From Candidatus Omnitrophota bacterium (GTDB lineage Bacteria > Omnitrophota > Gorgyraeia > 2-01-FULL-45-10), in the NCBI GenBank assembly GCA_041650805.1, contig JBAZKM010000004.1, forward strand, positions 1 through 64,000: 64,000 bases of DNA, read 5' to 3'. Every line of letters starts with the position of its first letter. Within the stretch, counting starts at the first letter, position 1. A program made the translations under genes and the position numbers. Below the pieces are notes generated by a model, which saw only the letters and a program-made list of their open reading frames with translations, had not been told where the DNA came from and did no database searches. This document shows, one piece after another, positions 51,352 through 60,127 of the stretch.

Positions 51352-52788
51352 TTATTCGCCCCTCATGAACGCCAGAAGACCTATCATATTCCGTTTTACG
51401 TCTTCCATCGAACGGATCCTTGAGATCCTTTTAACTATATAAGAGGGACGAAAATAAAATTTTTTGTAGCTTTTGTCCAGGAGGTCTTCCAGCTGCCGGC
51501 GCGTCATCGAATCGGGGACATAGCCGACCTTCAGCGCGCTATGGTCCTCAAAATCGAATTCTTCGTCACCGCTGACCATATTGAATACCTCTGTCCCGGG
51601 AAAGAGCGCCAGCGAACTGAATGCCGCGTAATCCAGGTCGAGGTCGCATGCGAATTTTATCGTCTCCAGCCCTTCTTCGTACGTTTCGCCGGGTATACCG
51701 AAGATCATCGTGCCGTGCGCCTCGATACCCGCCTCCTTTGTCATCTTCACCGCATTCCTGGTCTGCTCCAGGGTGATCCCCTTCTTCATTATATCGAGGA
51801 CCCTCTGCGAGCCGCTTTCTATGCCGAAAAGGAGGCGCCAGCATCCGGCCGCCTTCATCTTCTTCAGCATCTCTTCGTCCAGGCAATCCGCCCGCGCGTT
51901 GGCCGCCCATACGAGGTCGTACTTTCTCCTGATCAGCTCGTCGCATAACTGGAGGTTCCTGTCCCTGAACATGGTGAACGTCTCGTCATAGAAGGTCATA
52001 TCCTTTATACCGTACCGCTTGACGAGTATGTCGATCTCGTCCATTATACTCTTTACGCTCCTCTTTCTGACGACGCAGCTCGAATGGCAGAATATGCACC
52101 GGAACGGGCACCCCCTTGAACCTATTATGTCTATCGCCGGGAGCCGTTTGTAATTTGTGAGGGTGGGCCTGTACCTGTATATGTCGACACCGTCCCAATC
52201 CGGGAAGGGTATGTCGTCGATGTTCATTATGTAATCGGGCCCGCCGTTATCGACGACCTTCGAGGTCCCGGCGTCTTTCCACGCGAGCCCGTTTATGCCG
52301 TCCAGCGGCTTATTGCCGCCGAGGCGCTCGACCAGGCCAAGCAGCGCATTTTCGCCGTCTCCGTATACCATATAATCTATGAACGGGCTGTCCTTAAAGC
52401 AGTTGGTCTTCCATCCGTTCGCGTGCGGCCCGCCGATCACTATCCCGGTGCCGGGGAACCTCTTCTTCGTCTTCTCTATCATGAGCTGATCATCGCGCCA
52501 TCCCGCGCTGTACGTAGATATCCCGAAAAGGCCGTAGCCGCCCGTCTCCATCTCCCGGAATATCTCTTCTTCCGTCGCGAACATCCCGTTCAATATCCTG
52601 GCTTCGTGGCCCGCCCTTTTCAATGCGGCGCTCAGATACATCAACCCGAGCGGCGGGAAAGACCCCATTATCCCCTGCCCCTCCACCTTAAAGATCTTTC
52701 TTATGAAGCCCAGCCGGTCCTTGGTGGAAAAGAACGGGTTGGTCATCTTCGAAAAATCCCAGGGGGTCGTAAAGAGGAGCACTTTCAT
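51352..52788 (-). CDS. B12-binding-domain radical SAM protein
   Basis: 478 residues from the ATG at 52788, two bases after the glycosyltransferase stop. B12-binding-like domain (MKVLLFTTPWDFSKM, GLFGISTYSAGWRDDQ, VIGGPHANGWK), then the radical SAM core with CPFRCIFC (near 233), DMTFYDETFTMF, GCWRLLFGIESGSQRVLD and HGTMIFGIPGETYEEG. Substrate unknown. A clear paralogue of the gene at 36984 by layout. Confidence 0.92.
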   Translation of the reverse strand: MKVLLFTTPWDFSKMTNPFFSTKDRLGFIRKIFKVEGQGIMGSFPPLGLMYLSAALKRAGHEARILNGMFATEEEIFREMETGGYGLFGISTYSAGWRDDQLMIEKTKKRFPGTGIVIGGPHANGWKTNCFKDSPFIDYMVYGDGENALLGLVERLGGNKPLDGINGLAWKDAGTSKVVDNGGPDYIMNIDDIPFPDWDGVDIYRYRPTLTNYKRLPAIDIIGSRGCPFRCIFCHSSCVVRKRSVKSIMDEIDILVKRYGIKDMTFYDETFTMFRDRNLQLCDELIRRKYDLVWAANARADCLDEEMLKKMKAAGCWRLLFGIESGSQRVLDIMKKGITLEQTRNAVKMTKEAGIEAHGTMIFGIPGETYEEGLETIKFACDLDLDYAAFSSLALFPGTEVFNMVSGDEEFDFEDHSALKVGYVPDSMTRRQLEDLLDKSYKKFYFRPSYIVKRISRIRSMEDVKRNMIGLLAFMRGE

Positions 52789-52789
52789 G

Positions 52790-53791
52790 TCATCGCCCCG
52801 CAAATAGTGATCTCGCCATACCCAGGCATCCCGCAACGCTTATCAGCAGAGAAAAAAACAGGTTCATGGCTACCGTATACAGCATGAACAGGAGACCGTA
52901 TTCCCTGGCCGCCGTTATGAAGATGCCGAGGTGAGAAGCGGAATACGCCAGGAAGAGGAGTAACGCGATGACGAACGTCGCCGTGATATGGAAGAATGAA
53001 AAGAGGAGAAGCGAGAGGAGCAGAAAACCGGCGGTCAGGCCGCCGAGGGCGGTACGAAAGACGTTCTTCTTTATATACGCCTGCCCGTAACCTTCTCCTC
53101 CGACCAGGCCCATCACGTGCAGAGTCCGGCGGAAATAGTCCTTACAAAGTTTTTTAAAACCGGCGAAGTGGTGCCTTGTAACTATATCCGCGTCTGCTAT
53201 CATATTATACCCGCCTTTTACCAGCACCAGGGCAAGTTTATCCTGTTCGACATCCGCGCCCTTTATCTTCTCGTCAAAACCGCCCACCTTCTCGAAGACC
53301 TTTCTCTTGATACCCTCTATCCCCCCGCCTATGATCACCTGTCTTATGGGCCCTTTCTTCTGTTCCGCGGTGAATATGAGGTCGTAATAATACGAATGGT
53401 CGGCTATGGCCCTGTACCTCTGGGCCCATCCGTCGTTAAGCGGCCTTACGGAGTATATGCCCGTGACATAATCGACGTCGTCCCTTGTCAGATGCCCGTA
53501 GATCTTTCTCAGCGTATCCTTAAAAAATACCACATCGGAATCTATGAATACGAGCAGGCCGCCCAGGGCCGCTTTTGCCCCGGCGTTCCTGGCGGCGGCC
53601 GCCCCTTTATTCTCCTGGCGTATGACCCTGACACCCAGGTCTTTTATCTTTTCTGCGGTGCCGTCCGCGGAGCCGTCGTCCACCACTATGACCTCGAATT
53701 CCTTATCAAGGTCGGAATCGAGGACGGAGAGCGCGGCCTCCCTTATGGTATTTTCGGCATTATAGGCCGCGATGATGACGGATATTTCCAT
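52790..53791 (-). CDS. Family 2 glycosyltransferase with C-terminal membrane helices
   Basis: 333 residues. GT-A motifs SVIIAAYNAENTIREAALSVL, EVIVVDDGSADGT, NKGAAAARNAGAKAA and the DxD motif LVFIDSDVVFF. Two or three membrane helices at residues ~235-330. It opens the operon running to the PilZ gene at 46922. Confidence 0.92.
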   Translation of the reverse strand: MEISVIIAAYNAENTIREAALSVLDSDLDKEFEVIVVDDGSADGTAEKIKDLGVRVIRQENKGAAAARNAGAKAALGGLLVFIDSDVVFFKDTLRKIYGHLTRDDVDYVTGIYSVRPLNDGWAQRYRAIADHSYYYDLIFTAEQKKGPIRQVIIGGGIEGIKRKVFEKVGGFDEKIKGADVEQDKLALVLVKGGYNMIADADIVTRHHFAGFKKLCKDYFRRTLHVMGLVGGEGYGQAYIKKNVFRTALGGLTAGFLLLSLLLFSFFHITATFVIALLLFLAYSASHLGIFITAAREYGLLFMLYTVAMNLFFSLLISVAGCLGMARSLFAGR

Positions 53792-53814
53792 ATTTATTCT
53801 GCATCCCTTTGATT

Positions 53815-53842
53815 ATTATACTCGACGACGAAACTACGTCAA
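53815..53842 (-). promoter_or_regulatory. Promoter of the glycosyltransferase-pilin-PilZ operon
   Basis: On the minus strand TTGACG (53837-53842), 16-bp spacer, TATAAT (53815-53820); leader about 17 bases. Confidence 0.75.
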
Positions 53843-53879
53843 TCACAATCTGCCCCGGCCATAGCATATGGAGCGGCTT

Positions 53880-55469
53880 TCAGCGCTCACCCCCAAGGGC
53901 CTCTTTTATATCGGGATGCCGCCCTAAGAATGAAGAGGCGAGGGACGGCTTCTCCCGGTACAGCTCCCTGTAAAGGGCTATGGCATTGTCCAATTCCCCC
54001 ATCTTCCAGTATGTCCAGGCAAGCCAGCTCCTTACAAATACGGATCCCGGTTTTATGGCCAAGGCCTTCTCCAGAAATTTTGCCGCTTCGCGGTAGTGCT
54101 TGGCAAGATAGCTGGCAGTGCCGGTATACACATGGAACATATTCTTGCTGTCCAGGCCGAGCGCCTTCTTCATCTCATCGATATCGCGCAGCTTATCCCA
54201 CCTCCACTTTTCCCGTGGGGCCAGCAGGTTATTCTTGTATAGGATATTAACGACCTCGAGCGCCATAAGGGCCTGCCCCTCCGGCGACGGGTGTATCTGA
54301 TCTACGGTGAGGTCATCACCGACTATGCCGTTCGCGGAATTCTCTTCGAACACCTTTTGGGTCTGTATGACATCGACCCCTTTCATGCCGGCCATCCTTA
54401 TATTCTCATAAAGCCGGTTTACAAGCGAAGGGGCGTGGATGGGGAAATAATCATTGTCGTTCGCCAGCACATAGTTGGCGTTGGCCTTATCGGATTCCCC
54501 GAGCCGTTCGTAACATTCCGCCGCCCTGTAGTAGGTGAGCGCGTATGAAGGATCGATATTTATGCACCTGCCGTATAACTCGAGCGCCTTGCCGTACTCT
54601 TTCCCGGCAAAGAGACCTTCCGCTTCCGAAAAATATCCCTCCCACGATGCAAGGGCATCCTTATCAACGGAGGCGCCGTGGATAGACCTGACCGGCTCAT
54701 ACCCCTTCCACCGGGACAGCCCTTCGAAAAATATGACCGGGATGCCGTGCAGACGCGCCGTTTCGATGATCCTGCCCACGTTCTTTTCGAAGTTCCGCGT
54801 GACCTCCCTGAACTGCAAAGACCCGGGACGGAGCAGGTTGGCGTCTTCCCTGAAGGCCTCCGGGCTGTCCGATTCCATGTACCACGGGTCTTCCGCCGCC
54901 GCTCTGGCGTCGCGTATCCTGCTGCGTTCGAGCTTCGCCCGGATCATAAGCCTGTTAAAGATGCTGAGAAGAGCGGACCTCTTTGGAACGGCCCCGAAGA
55001 AGTCCTCTATCCTGTGCAGTAACGGTTTTTTTGAAGAATACCTGAGCCTGTATTCAACGAGGCAAAAATCGTTGTGCACCGTATAGAATACCGCAAGGTC
55101 GGGTTTGTAGGGGATCGTCTCCGCGAAGGCGTTGGCAATAAAGCTGCTGTCCGCCCCCATCCTGCCGAAGTTGACTACGGTGATATCCCTCATGACGTCT
55201 TCCGGCAGAAGGTCTGACAGGTAGAGCCTCAGCCACTTCCCTATCACCGAACTGGGATATAGCGCCCCTCCGTGCATCGTAGATTCGCCGTACAGGAATA
55301 TACGGAATTCGCGCGCCTTTTTGTGCCGGGTCAGGTTGTGTTCGATTATACGCCGTTCAATGTAGTCATAGGAAGACGGTGATGTGAAGACCCTGCTCAC
55401 GAGCTCCGCGGACCCGAAGATCGCGATGATGATGATCGCGCTGAACATTATATTTTTATAGGCCTTCAT
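53880..55469 (-). CDS. SGNH-hydrolase-fold protein with TPR repeats
   Basis: 529 residues. N-terminal membrane anchor (IMFSAIIIIAIFGSAELV). The SGNH/GDSL motifs are in order: FLYGESTMHGG (nucleophile Ser), GRMGADSS, YTVHNDF (oxyanion Asn), and DQIHPSPEGQ (Asp-His) near residue 395. TPR-like helices lie at ~270-330 (AGKEYGKALELYGRCINIDP) and ~430-520. Likely a periplasmic or surface deacylase/deacetylase; substrate unknown. It overlaps the BASS gene by 14 bp. Confidence 0.88.
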   Translation of the reverse strand: MKAYKNIMFSAIIIIAIFGSAELVSRVFTSPSSYDYIERRIIEHNLTRHKKAREFRIFLYGESTMHGGALYPSSVIGKWLRLYLSDLLPEDVMRDITVVNFGRMGADSSFIANAFAETIPYKPDLAVFYTVHNDFCLVEYRLRYSSKKPLLHRIEDFFGAVPKRSALLSIFNRLMIRAKLERSRIRDARAAAEDPWYMESDSPEAFREDANLLRPGSLQFREVTRNFEKNVGRIIETARLHGIPVIFFEGLSRWKGYEPVRSIHGASVDKDALASWEGYFSEAEGLFAGKEYGKALELYGRCINIDPSYALTYYRAAECYERLGESDKANANYVLANDNDYFPIHAPSLVNRLYENIRMAGMKGVDVIQTQKVFEENSANGIVGDDLTVDQIHPSPEGQALMALEVVNILYKNNLLAPREKWRWDKLRDIDEMKKALGLDSKNMFHVYTGTASYLAKHYREAAKFLEKALAIKPGSVFVRSWLAWTYWKMGELDNAIALYRELYREKPSLASSFLGRHPDIKEALGGER

Positions 55470-56388
55470 AGGATCGGCTCCATATGCCGGCTAGTATGGC
55501 GGCGCTTATGATGCACCAGGTGGCGAAGAGGGCATTGGGTATAGCGGCCTCCGGCGATGCGTACTTGATGGCGAGGACCGCGCCCAGGCCCGCATTCTGC
55601 ATGCCCACGCCTATAGCGAGGGTGCGGCACTGCCTCTTATCGAACCTGAAGAGCACGCCTGCCCAGTATCCCAGGAAGAGCCCCGAGAAGTTAAGCAGCG
55701 CGACCGCGGCAAAGGCGATGCCCGTAATGCGCTCGAGCGATCCCCTGTTCAGCGCCACTACAAGGCCGCAGATGAATGCTATGAATAAGGTGGAAAATGC
55801 CGGAAATACCGGCCTCATCTTTTCGATATGCCCGGGAAAACGATGCCTCACGATGAGCCCGGCAAAGAGAGGGATTATGACCATGAGCATTATGCTCTGC
55901 ATCATGGGCCAGAATTGGACCGGGATATACTCGCGGGCAAAGAGGTATGTAAGCATCGGCGTTACGACCGGCGAGATGAGCGTGGTGCCTGTCGTAAGCG
56001 CGACGGACAGGGCCACATCCGCCTCCGCTATATACGACATCACGCCCGCGGCCATGGCGTCGGGAACGGCGCCTGCGAGGATAAGGCCGAAGGCAAGGGC
56101 AGGCGGGAGGTCGAGGACCCGCGCTATTACAAAAGCGGCGGCCGGCATTATGGTGAACTGCGCAAGTATGCCGAGAAGGAGATACCGGGGCCTTTTAAAG
56201 ATGGGCTCGAAGTCCTTCATCGAAAGGAGGGCGCCTATACCGAACATGGTGCAGGCGAAGAACCACTCCATGAACGGTTTGAGCGGCGTAAAGGCCTGCG
56301 GGAAGAGATAGGCCATGGCTACGGAGAGCACCACCCAGACGACCAGGTACCTGGTAAAATAACCGGCTATCCTGTTAATATGGCTCAT
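55456..56388 (-). CDS. Bile acid:sodium symporter family transporter
   Basis: 310 residues with about ten hydrophobic segments. BASS-family features: ACTMFGIGALLSMKDFEPI, GAVPDAMAAGVMSYIAEADVALSVALTTGTTLISPVVTPMLT (ends cited), and IGVGMQNAGLGAVLA. Substrate unknown: members carry organic acids with Na+. Start ATG at 56388 lies only ~4 bases after the likely transcription start. Confidence 0.92.
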   Translation of the reverse strand: MSHINRIAGYFTRYLVVWVVLSVAMAYLFPQAFTPLKPFMEWFFACTMFGIGALLSMKDFEPIFKRPRYLLLGILAQFTIMPAAAFVIARVLDLPPALAFGLILAGAVPDAMAAGVMSYIAEADVALSVALTTGTTLISPVVTPMLTYLFAREYIPVQFWPMMQSIMLMVIIPLFAGLIVRHRFPGHIEKMRPVFPAFSTLFIAFICGLVVALNRGSLERITGIAFAAVALLNFSGLFLGYWAGVLFRFDKRQCRTLAIGVGMQNAGLGAVLAIKYASPEAAIPNALFATWCIISAAILAGIWSRSYEGL

Positions 56389-56398
56389 GACTTACCAT

Positions 56399-56434
56399 AT
56401 TATAGCACAGAATACGTATTCTTTATGCTATACT
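56399..56434. promoter_or_regulatory. Symmetric divergent promoter with 32-bp palindrome
   Basis: Minus strand: TG-C-TATAAT (TATAAT at 56399-56404). Plus strand: TG-C-TATACT (56426-56434). Both extended -10 boxes sit at the ends of a near-perfect 32-bp palindrome (56401-56432) centred on AATACGTATT. Transcripts would begin within about 1-5 bases of each start codon. Confidence 0.75.
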
Positions 56435-56443
56435 ATGGTCCAT

Positions 56444-57913
56444 ATGAGACATGCCTGGAACGTCTTTCTGGCGATATTTTTTGCCGGGGTTGTGTCGCTT
56501 ATACTGGAACTTTCCATCCTCAGGGAATTCACCTACGTATTCGGGGCATCATCATTCTCCAACGCTTTCATCATATCTCTCTTCCTGACCGGGCTGGCCG
56601 GCGGGACGTATCTTGGCTCCTGGGATAAGTTCAGGGCAAAGACCCCGGGATCTCCCGCTCTGCAATTTTCATTCTTCCAGTTCCTGGCGATCGTATTCAT
56701 ACTCCTTTTCTATATAACAAAAAAGTATTTCGTTTATATCTGCCCGCATAAGGGGGCCGTGATAATCTATTTCGTGGCTTCCACCCTGATCCCGTCGCTG
56801 ATCGCCGGCCTTACCTACGCCGTTTCGGTGGAGATATTATACGACAAAGGCGAAAAATACATAAAATATATATATGCATTCAGCACCCTCGGCAGCGTCT
56901 TTGGGGGCATATCCCACGGTATATTTTTTGTGCCGTTCTTCGGGATGAAATCGACTTATATCTTCGCGGCCGTATTTGCCGCAGCCGCCCTCTTATTCAT
57001 GCTCCCGTTCACCAGGCGCCTTCTGATGCTCACAACCCTCATCTTCGTGGCCGCGGTCGTCCTTATCATATTGAGCGATCGTTTTACGATCTGTCATAGT
57101 TTTAAGAACCTGCTCTTCACCGGGAATAGCCAGTTCGGCCCCGTGGAGATATGGCAGACGGAAAGCGGCGCCGTCGATATGCGGGTCAACCGTGTACACC
57201 AATACTTCAGTTATGACTGGGACACACAAAGGCACAGGCAATGGGCGGAAACGACGCTGGAGATAGTGGACCGGCCGTGCAACGTGCTCCTTCTGGGATA
57301 CGGGAGCGGCGTGAGTTCGGCGGCTTTTTTAGGATCGCCCCTTGTAAAGAGAGTGGATACGGTCGAGAATTGCCTGCCTGTCATAGAAGCAAGCAGGGAG
57401 GTCTTCCCCGGGGAATATGCGTCGGTTTCCCGGGACCCGCGGTCGCATATCATCATACAGGATTTCCGCAGCTACATAAGGTTCACGAAAATAAAATACG
57501 ATATTATCACGCTCGACCACAGTATCGCGGACCCTGTATACCACGGTTTTTTTACCACCGATTTCTTTGACAGGTTAAAGGATATAATGAACCCCGGCGG
57601 GGTCATAGCATTGCTGGGCCTGGGTATATCGCGCAATACCACCTCTTCGTCGTTCAATTATGTCTACAGGAACATCGATCCTGACAAGGAGCCGGGCTTT
57701 CGCAGGGGGGTCAACTTCCTGATGATGGAAAAGATCGGCGGGAAGGCGGCGGGCAATTACGAGCAGGTCGAAAAGGAACGGTTTTCAGGCGAACCTGTCT
57801 ATTCGGACGACGACGTGCAGGGCATGGACTTGAACGAGATGGGCCGGGTATTCAGGTCAAGACTGAGCCATTTTTTATCATTCCGGGGCAGGATAGCCGC
57901 AATGCCGCGCTGA
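56444..57913 (+). CDS. Membrane protein with spermidine-synthase-like methyltransferase fold
   Basis: 489 residues from the ATG at 56444, chosen because the extended -10 box ends 9 bp before it (leaderless); ATGs at 56435 and 56387 are also in frame. Membrane helices fill residues ~1-210 in the pattern of fused spermidine-synthase-like proteins (FFAGVVSLILELSILREF, FIISLFLTGLAGGTYLGS). The soluble part has NVLLLGYGSGVSS, VDTVENCLPVIEAS, DIITLDHSIADPVYHGFFTTDFF. True aminopropyl transfer is unproven. Confidence 0.85.
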   Translation: MRHAWNVFLAIFFAGVVSLILELSILREFTYVFGASSFSNAFIISLFLTGLAGGTYLGSWDKFRAKTPGSPALQFSFFQFLAIVFILLFYITKKYFVYICPHKGAVIIYFVASTLIPSLIAGLTYAVSVEILYDKGEKYIKYIYAFSTLGSVFGGISHGIFFVPFFGMKSTYIFAAVFAAAALLFMLPFTRRLLMLTTLIFVAAVVLIILSDRFTICHSFKNLLFTGNSQFGPVEIWQTESGAVDMRVNRVHQYFSYDWDTQRHRQWAETTLEIVDRPCNVLLLGYGSGVSSAAFLGSPLVKRVDTVENCLPVIEASREVFPGEYASVSRDPRSHIIIQDFRSYIRFTKIKYDIITLDHSIADPVYHGFFTTDFFDRLKDIMNPGGVIALLGLGISRNTTSSSFNYVYRNIDPDKEPGFRRGVNFLMMEKIGGKAAGNYEQVEKERFSGEPVYSDDDVQGMDLNEMGRVFRSRLSHFLSFRGRIAAMPR

Positions 57914-57959
57914 TCTGCAAGCCGGCCGAAACAACGCGGGGCACCCGCCTACCCTGCCT

Positions 57960-58319
57960 TCACTTCGCAAAGATCGTATAGGCCGCGACGACCGCCAGGA
58001 AGATCCCGAACGCCTTTCTAAGGGCGATATTGGAGAACCATTCCGCTATCGTTGCGCCTAAGAACCCTCCTATAAGGAAACCCACGCAGATGAACGCGGC
58101 TATATAAAAATGGACATGGCCGCTATTGTAGTACTTTATCACCGCGAGAAGCCCTATGGGTAGGAGCATGATGGCAAGCGTCGTCCCCTGCGCCTCATGC
58201 TGTGTCAGCCCGGCAAGAAAGACGAGGCCGGGGATCAGTATCGTCCCGCCGCCTATACCGAACATGCCGGAGAACGTCCCGGCGGTAAGCCCCAGGATAA
58301 GATACAGGATCTCTTTCAT
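57960..58319 (-). CDS. Half-size TSUP (TauE/SafE) permease
   Basis: 119 residues with about four membrane helices. MKEILYLILGLTAGTFSGMFGIGGGTILIPGL is a typical TSUP half (GGGxxxVP loop), and full proteins of ~250 residues hold two. A single half must pair with another copy. It has a clear extended -10 (TGT-TATAAT, 58369-58374) and AAGGGCGG ribosome site. Confidence 0.88.
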   Translation of the reverse strand: MKEILYLILGLTAGTFSGMFGIGGGTILIPGLVFLAGLTQHEAQGTTLAIMLLPIGLLAVIKYYNSGHVHFYIAAFICVGFLIGGFLGATIAEWFSNIALRKAFGIFLAVVAAYTIFAK

Positions 58320-58368
58320 AGTCCGCCCTTTCTTCGATTTTCAGTGCTCATGATATTTTACCGGTCTA

Positions 58369-58446
58369 ATTATAACATGCCGGGCGCTCTCTATGGGGGT
58401 AAAATCTCCTATTTTTATTGACTATATTTTCCTGCGATAGTAATGT
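58369..58446. promoter_or_regulatory. Divergent promoter pair for TSUP (-) and GT-C/TPR (+)
   Basis: Minus: TATAAT at 58369-58374 with TG before it. Plus: TTGACT (58418-58423), 17 bp, TAATGT (58441-58446), start near 58453. Confidence 0.6.
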
Positions 58447-58482
58447 AATGTCTGGCATACGAAGGAAAATATCGACCGAAGC

Positions 58483-60006
58483 ATGAAAAACGACCATAGC
58501 ATCTCAGGATACACGCCGGCGCTTCTTGCCATCGGCATAGTTGCCGTGACCGCCGTTATTTACCACAGTGCGCTATGCGCGGGATTCGTGAACTGGGACG
58601 ACTCCGTCTACGTCATCAACAACAAGCTGGTCCGCTCGCTCGCGCCCTCCAATATAGCCCGCATGTGGACCTCCTTTAACGGGGGCTTCTATATACCTCT
58701 CGTATGGCTTACGTATGCTGTGACGTACCATTTCTGGGGGCTCGATCCGCGGATGTACCATCTCGTCAATGTCGCCTTTCACTGCGCGAACGCGGCCCTC
58801 GTCTTTATCCTGTTCCGGCGGCTTCTGGCCGTCTCCGGGCATCGCGACGGATCGGCCCTGCCTGGCCGGGGGACCGGCCTCGCCATCGCGGGCCTTGCCG
58901 CGGTCCTCTGGAGTATCCACCCGCTCCGCGTTGAGAGTGTCGCGTGGGTCACGGAAATGAAGGATGTGGGATGTACCTTCTTCTTTCTATTGAGCCTGCT
59001 CGCCTATGTAAGGTACGCGGCCGCCCCGGCGCGCAATATGGTATTCGGCGGCATGTCGCTCCTATTCTTCATGCTCTCGCTGCTGTATAAACAGACGGTC
59101 ATCCTGCTCCCCCTCGTCATGCTCTGCCTCGATAAATGGCCGCTCGGAAGGCTCGGACGGATCAAGGATGTCGCAGGTCTCCTCAGGGAAAAGGCGCCTT
59201 TCTTCATACTCTCGATCGTGTCCGGGGTCATGCTCTATGTGGCCCATTCAACCGTGGTGGGTATAACGCCGATAAAGGATATCCCTCTCTCCTTCAGGGT
59301 CATGAACGCCTTCCACTCCGCCTTCTTCTATCTGGCCAAGACCTTCCTGCCCGTAGGGCTATTCCCGCTCTACCCGATACTGCGCCCCCACGAGACCGCC
59401 TTCTCTTTCGAGAACGTACTGTCGTGCATCCTCGTCATCCTCATCTCGGCCGCATCTTTCATATGGGGCAGGGGCAGAAGGTCGTATATCCCGGTGGCAT
59501 GGCTCATATACCTCTTCACCCTGGTCCCCTCCATAGGGATAGTGCAGTCGGGCCGCCAGGCGGCGGCAGACCGTTTTTCATACATCCCGGCCATGAGCAT
59601 CACGTTCCTGGTGAGCGCTGCCATCATCTCATTCCCGTCGCTATTTAAACGCCGTATCCATGCGCGGATAGCCCGCGCGGCGGTGATCGCAATGATCCCC
59701 ATCCTGCTTATCACGCTCGGCATCTTGACGGTGAACCAGATATCGATCTGGAAGGACCCCATATCTCTGTGGAAACATGCCGCGCGGGGATATCCTGTCG
59801 ATTCGTCGTTGATACACGGGAACCTGGCGGAGGCGTATATGGAGGCGGGTGAAACAGATAAGGCGATCGCGGAATACCGCATTGCGATATCGATAGATCC
59901 AAAGGAGGCAAAATTCCACCTGGGCCTCCTCAACGCTCTCCATAAGGCAAACAGACAGGATGAGGCCATGGCGGAACTGATGCAGGCCCTCTCATCGGGG
60001 AAATAG
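58483..60006 (+). CDS. GT-C-like membrane protein with C-terminal TPRs
   Basis: 507 residues. About ten membrane helices with a GT-C-type opening FVNWDDSVYVINN (acidic pair as in protein O-mannosyltransferases) and WLTYAVTYHFWGLDP...HLVNVAFHCANAALVF. The C-terminal 70 residues are TPR-like (AYMEAGETDKAIAEYRIAISIDPKEAKFHLGLLNAL, cited in part). Similar to TMTC-type and TPR mannosyltransferase-like proteins. Role as lipid-linked glycosyltransferase is inferred. Confidence 0.85.
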   Translation: MKNDHSISGYTPALLAIGIVAVTAVIYHSALCAGFVNWDDSVYVINNKLVRSLAPSNIARMWTSFNGGFYIPLVWLTYAVTYHFWGLDPRMYHLVNVAFHCANAALVFILFRRLLAVSGHRDGSALPGRGTGLAIAGLAAVLWSIHPLRVESVAWVTEMKDVGCTFFFLLSLLAYVRYAAAPARNMVFGGMSLLFFMLSLLYKQTVILLPLVMLCLDKWPLGRLGRIKDVAGLLREKAPFFILSIVSGVMLYVAHSTVVGITPIKDIPLSFRVMNAFHSAFFYLAKTFLPVGLFPLYPILRPHETAFSFENVLSCILVILISAASFIWGRGRRSYIPVAWLIYLFTLVPSIGIVQSGRQAAADRFSYIPAMSITFLVSAAIISFPSLFKRRIHARIARAAVIAMIPILLITLGILTVNQISIWKDPISLWKHAARGYPVDSSLIHGNLAEAYMEAGETDKAIAEYRIAISIDPKEAKFHLGLLNALHKANRQDEAMAELMQALSSGK

Positions 60007-60007
60007 A

Positions 60008-60104
60008 AGAGACGTTTTCCGATCTTATCGGGAAACTGTCTGTCGAAACAGCCGGCTAAACAGTCGACGGGTACACCTTCCCGAAGAAAACGGAAAACGT
60101 CTCT
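60008..60104. ncRNA. Structured element directly after the GT-C stop
   Basis: A folded 97-base element: P1 of 14 perfect bp (60008-60021/60091-60104), P2 TCGGGAA/TTCCCGA (60028-60034/60078-60084), P3 ACTGT/ACAGT (60035-60039/60060-60064), P4 CTGT-CGAA-ACAG. It lies between converging genes and has no T run. Role unknown; a 3' RNA element or bidirectional stop. Confidence 0.6.
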
Positions 60105-60127
60105 AAGGACTTATCTGATTAAATATG

